From the NCBI GenBank assembly GCA_963575745.1, contig CAUYUJ010013991.1, forward strand, positions 203,501-267,500: 64,000 nucleotides of DNA. The letters run 5' to 3'. Both the position numbers and the translations under genes were made by a program. The notes beneath the pieces are model-generated. The model was given only the letters and a program-made list of their open reading frames with translations. It was not told the origin of the DNA and searched no databases. Below, piece by piece: positions 60,287-64,000 of the stretch. Position 1 is the first letter of the stretch. Every line of letters begins with the position of its first letter. This stretch comes from Prorocentrum cordatum. Taxonomy: Eukaryota > Sar > Dinophyceae > Prorocentrales > Prorocentraceae.

Positions 60287-61343
60287 TCCCAGCTCACGAA
60301 CGTAAAGTACTTGACTGCCGCGAACAAAACCTTAGATTGTTTGGGGTCCTCTCCCGTCCATTGAAATCCCGCGTCGTCCATGAGCATGCGCGGCACGACT
60401 GTGCCGTAGAGGTCCCTCATTCGAAGTAGAAGCTGGTGCAGTAACAAGTGGGCCATCGTTGTCGCGTGTGTAGATCCAGCTAGAATGCCCTGAAAAGATA
60501 CAGATTCATAGGACATCGACCCCCGCGCTCGTACCACTCGTGGGCATTGGTAGTTGGCCAAGATAAGCCAGAGGAGTCGTAGTGGGTATCGCAGCACGTA
60601 GGCGAAGTCGACTAGCTTCTGCAATTTGATCATCTCGAAGCACGTGTACATGTCGATCAGCACTGTTACTGACGCGTGTCCTTTGCATCGTGCAACTTCT
60701 GCTTGCAGGTTGTGTGAAAACGCTGAATCTGATGATGCTGCCGCAGGCCTCGCTCCCCAGAAGTCAGGATTCTGATTATCACGCTCCCATCTCCTCGAAA
60801 TAGGTCTGCGGGGTCGGGCCCATAACGCACAATCGTATTGATTAATGCCACCAGTCGGTGTCCTCCTGATGCTTTTGACAATCGAACAAGGCGTGCCTGT
60901 ACCCTTTTATATGGCCAGCAACATAGCCTCTCGCACGCCTGCAAGCGGAGTAGAAGTGTCTGGAGTCCGTGGCCTGATGCAACATCCATCGCCTTGGGAT
61001 GAAGGCTGACGTGTCCAAGTGCTGAGTTGATTTTGAACTTGCGCAAGACAACGCACAGGTCCTCCACGCTGACCTCTGGGAGCTGGCTCCATGACGAGAA
61101 GTCAGGTGGCAACTTCAGGCGTCTTGAGGCGTGTGTGGCCCAGATCTCAGCCCAGGTATCCAGACAAGAATCTGCCATCTCAAAAGGTAGCGGCTGCTGG
61201 GTGTGCTCCAGCACTTCCTGCGGGTCCCTGAGCTTCGAGAAACGGTGCGCCTGCCTCGCTCCGTTGTTGAAAGATGCCTTTGCCCACTCCGTCCATTCTG
61301 CCGTATTGAATACTCCTATAGCTTGGACCACCCTCTCAATCAA
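60226..61343 (-). pseudogene. Reverse transcriptase of LINE 4
   Basis: Frame 61343-60666 carries the fingers: VLRKFKINSALGHVSLHPKA and VRLSKASGGHRLVALINTIV. Frame 60663-60226 carries the palm: LIDMYTCFEMIKL (motif A), VSFQGILAGSTHATTMAH (motif B, 60495) and PRMLMDDAGFQW (motif C, MDD at 60381-60373). The Asp residues of motifs A and C are intact. A frame change near 60665-60700 lies just before motif A. Confidence 0.75.
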
Positions 61344-62544
61344 CTTTGTCTATGACGAACTGTGCAGTCTCAAGAAAATCGTCGCAGCATAACTGGTGGG
61401 AAAGGTCACGGACCCGAGCGCGTTCGTCCTCGTCTAGGTGCTGCATGGTCCATTTTGCTTTAGACGCTCTGTGGGAGAAGCCCTGGAGGTCCCATGCCAA
61501 CTTAACAAATAGCTTGAGCTCCCGGTCGTTGGCAACCATGTCATAGGTCATGCTGAGCCCAGCGTCGTATGCTCCAAAAGTGGATAGGGATCGTGCCCAG
61601 CTTGGGTAATTATCAGTAGTGTGGTTAGTCGGCAGCATATGGCGGGGAAATTTGCCTGGTACGTCAACATCTGTTTGGAGCCTTTCCACAGCCAGGATCA
61701 CCCTCAAATTCATAGCTCGCATGTGCCGAAACCAGCGCCCAATCAACTTGCATGCCTGGAGCCTCTGAGATGGTTTGTGTTCAGGCGGGGACACGTTCTT
61801 CCAAGACCAAGTTGGAGGCCCCGCCCTTCCAATGTAACGTGCTCGGTCATGGCCTATAATATCATGCCTGTCCAACATTGCTTCTTCTATCTGCGTCAAG
61901 GCCGCGTCCCAGGCGTCGGCAAGGTTATCGGCGTTGTCGGCCCTAGCAATGAGCTCCCTGGCCATGTCCCACTCCACGACGGGCGGGAACCTCGCACATC
62001 CTGGCTTTGGTATCGGGTCGGCGGACGCAGGCTGATCAGGCAGTCGCACCCACATCTCATGTTCTGCATCCTGCATTGGAACTCTGACAGGCACGTGTGG
62101 AAACAAGTCCGGGTCTTCATGCACAAAGGCCCTGCCTGCCCGACACGCAACCCTCGGATGCATACACATGTAGTCGTACATGGTTCCAGGTTTCGCCTGC
62201 AGGCATGCGGGGCAATTGGGGTGGATGACGATGCCCCCGATGGGGTTGAACCAATGCCGCAGGTCGTCCACGTGCATGTTCCAGTCTCCCGCCAGCAGCC
62301 AAGGCTGCTCTCGGGCCTCCAGCTCGCACATCTATATATATATATATATGGCGACCTGCCTAAGAATCTCCACGTTGGCGTCCGAGAGGCCCTGGCCATC
62401 GTGCAGGTAGATTGATATCATGGTGATGCCATGCTTGATGCCCCAGTGCACATGGGCCGCGAGGGCCCTGCCTGGAATGCATTCGGCTGAAGACTTCCCT
62501 GGCGCGAGGGTCACGCGCGCCCTGGTCGGTGCCAGGGTGGCCAT
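61336..62544 (-). pseudogene. Endonuclease and connector of LINE 4
   Basis: One frame from 62544 to 61336 with a single TAG at 62334-62332. Before it: PGRALAAHVHWGIKHGITMI and SIYLHDGQGLSDANVEILRQ. After it: CELEAREQPWLLAGDWNMHV (GDWN), TMYDYMCMHPRV and FPHVPVRVPM (the Asp/His end of the domain). The stop lies inside a (TA)n run that adds AIYIYI between QVA and CELEARE, so expansion of the run probably created it. The connector (WDMARELIARADNADNLADA, NVSPPEHKPSQRLQACKLIG) follows. Confidence 0.7.
62333..62350. repeat. (TA)n run in LINE 4 endonuclease
   Basis: Nine TA dinucleotides that encode IYIYI and supply the in-frame TAG on the minus strand. Confidence 0.9.
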
Positions 62545-62620
62545 GCCTCCGTGCGTTCCTCCTCTGGCTGACGGAGGGGCTGGGGTCCAAAGGCCTGCAA
62601 GGCCTGCTCGAACTGCTTGA

Positions 62621-63270
62621 TGCTGGACATCTGCGAGCCGCTCTTGGTCTGCATGGTGTTCTTGTACGCGTATTACACAGGCCTGAGCCTACGGCAGCTT
62701 CAGCATCTCAATTAGCGGCCCATGCGACGTCACATTGGCCGCCACGGTAGAGCTCACGGCCCTGCTGCATGACGAGTCAGGATTGGACATTGCAACAGAA
62801 ACTTTCTCTGGAGTTGTTGGCCTTTGTAGTGCAGTACCCGTCGCAAATTGAAGCTCCATGGCGCAGACCGCCACCATGATGAGCCGCAAGTGTCTGCAGC
62901 TGAGGCCCTTGACAGTCCTCTGGCCAGGCCCGTCATGATGTTCCGAGGGGGAGCTTGGCTGGCTCAGCGTTCTGGGGCCCGCGCGAGGTCTGGTGGCTCT
63001 GTGGTTCCCAGGGCCCGTCTGACCAACAGTCCCCGCCAGGACCTCGGCCCCAGGGCCCCTTTCGTCCGTCCGATTCCTACATCTCCCGATTGCAGGGGCG
63101 GCGCTGGCACCGGGGATGGCATATGGCCTGCATCTGATGTTAGACCCCACCTCCGCGCGGTAGATCCTGGCCCTATTCCCAGCGTGCATTGCGAGCCGGC
63201 TGATGCAGAGGTACTCGAAGTAGACGTCGCTACTGACCAACAGCCGCATAATGAACCTTGCCAAACCAGC
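62621..63270. other. Upstream region of LINE 4, no gene recognised
   Basis: In minus-strand sense this precedes the endonuclease and could hold an ORF1 remnant, but no finger or coiled coil is visible. Confidence 0.35.
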
Positions 63271-63274
63271 AAGT

Positions 63275-63510
63275 GGCGACGCGTGAACCCATCCCAGGCT
63301 CGAGGAGCACCTGGTCATGATATTTGTTCCAGCACGTGGCGACTGAGCCTGCGATTGCCGAAACTGGCCAGCAGGACTTTGCGCTCTGACTGGCGACGAA
63401 TGAACCCTGCCCAGGCTCGAGGAGCACCTGGGCATGGGATTTTGTCCAGCACGTGGCGACTGAGCCTGCGTCTGCCGAAACTGGCACGCAGGACTTTTGC
63501 GATCTAACGC
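63275..63510. repeat. 117-bp direct repeat, two copies
   Basis: GGCGACGCGTGAACCCATCC at 63275 recurs at 63392 (GGCGACGAATGAACCCTGCC). The rest of the unit (CAGGCTCGAGGAGCACCTGG, GTCCAGCACGTGGCGACTGA, GCCGAAACTGG) is conserved. 117 is a multiple of three, and the minus frame QVLLEPG...SVATCW is open through both. Confidence 0.9.
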
Positions 63511-63827
63511 CTTGCAGCAGCGTGCGTTCTAACGCCCGTTCTGAAATCGGAAACTGAAGCCCACGTTGTTCGCTGCAAACGTCATGAGCTCCCCATCGAA
63601 GACAATCCATCACGCACATCGTAGTCATATATATGATGCCAGCGATCCAGATGACGCTGACCTCCCGACCGCGGCTGGGTCGAGGCTGTAGTATACCTCG
63701 TACTGGCACGCGTCGCTCGCTGCAAACTCCATATGCGCTGCGTCCTTGACGTACGTTTTTTTCTCTCCAAAGCTGCATCGAGCTCAACATGAGGAGGAGA
63801 TAGAGCTGTGGTCGAACGGCCCAGCCC

Positions 63828-64000
63828 TTATTGTGTCTTGCGCCGCTTGGCCAGTGCTTCAGCAGCTTCAGCATGCCGCTTGCGCATCTCACGCACCTGG
63901 TCGTCGTCCCCAGGTGGTTCTTCATCGGTGCATGCATGAAAGAATTGACGCAATCTACTAATATCATCAGTATCCATAGGCACAGGAACCCGCACTGCTT
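63828..64000 (-). CDS. C-terminal end of an unassigned hydrophilic protein, partial
   Basis: The minus strand enters from the window edge reading VPMDTDDISRLRQFFHAC, then TDEEPPGDDDQVREMRKRHA and EAAEALAKRRKTQ, with a TAA at 63830-63828. The Met at 63977 could be a start, giving 49 residues, or the ORF may come from beyond the window. The charged, helical composition with an RKRH...KRRK pair suggests a nuclear or nucleic-acid-binding protein. It could be an ORF1 of LINE 4, given its position upstream of the endonuclease, but there is no motif to prove it. Confidence 0.4.
   Translation of the reverse strand, partial: AVRVPVPMDTDDISRLRQFFHACTDEEPPGDDDQVREMRKRHAEAAEALAKRRKTQ

Larger units (their letters stand above)
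57703..62620 (-). mobile_element. LINE 4: non-LTR retrotransposon with endonuclease, RT, finger and RNase H
   Basis: Minus-strand parts in order: endonuclease (about 62540-61980), connector, RT (about 61050-60250), finger (about 59400), RNase H (59130-58690), and a C-terminal Cys motif (about 58080). The families of motifs (LIDMYTCFEMI, GILAGSTHATT, MDD) differ clearly from LINE 2 and LINE 3. Frame changes near 61340, 60670, 60250, 59600 and 58300, two in-frame TAGs and two (TA)n runs interrupt it. Confidence 0.8.

Overview
The window looks like nuclear DNA of a dinoflagellate. It is GC-rich, shows no bacterial operon or ribosome-binding-site logic, and is packed with microsatellites and degenerate retroelements. 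Several of the proteins match families I know from dinoflagellate genomes: Ty1/copia-like elements with a conserved block before the integrase, LINE-type elements carrying the GEASHPGPG signature, and Lys-Ala-Met-Lys-rich proteins. I cannot name the species. No complete ordinary host gene, tRNA, rRNA or spliced-leader relic could be supported.

Layout from left to right. 1-6230 is the 5' part of a minus-strand copia-like element (copia A: gag, zinc knuckle/protease, conserved central block) that runs off the left edge. 6230-8340 holds CTTGGG-type degenerate repeats and GATCG-rich DNA. 8190-9560 contains a diverged duplicated segment. 10775-12350 is the endonuclease portion of a minus-strand LINE (LINE 1). 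13496-15368 is a broken minus-strand gene of a dinoflagellate family that may be a transposase. 16376-18838 and 21733-22835 hold minus-strand exons of lysine-rich hypothetical proteins. Between them lie a 127-bp array of hairpins (19200-19790) and trinucleotide arrays. 23096-24620 is a reverse-transcriptase fragment (LINE 2). 24929-27780 is tandem repeats with 75-bp, 64-bp and about 700-bp periods. 29420-35983 is a nearly full-length but dead minus-strand copia element (copia B), with related direct repeats on both sides. 37190-38480 is more of the CCAAGAGG-type repeat. 40750-46651 is a plus-strand LINE (LINE 3) with ORF1, endonuclease, reverse transcriptase, zinc finger and RNase H, broken only by a few frameshifts. 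48290-56655 is a satellite made of about 248-bp monomers in a roughly 2.02-kb higher-order unit. It is interrupted at 49340-53040 by duplicated blocks X and Y and by an insert that carries an intact 458-codon ORF. 57120-57535 is G-tract DNA. 57703-62620 is a minus-strand LINE (LINE 4). A partial C-terminal ORF sits at the right edge.

Almost every protein signal belongs to a mobile element. The retroelement parts follow the expected order: copia gag, protease, integrase, RT, RNase H; LINE ORF1, endonuclease, RT, zinc finger, RNase H. Most carry frameshifts or stops, so active products are unlikely unless recoding or sequencing error is involved. The least explained items are the 458-codon modular ORF in its own insertion, the transposase-like gene, the hairpin array with a paired base change, and the higher-order satellite. 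Family assignments rest on motif recognition by eye; no database search was run.
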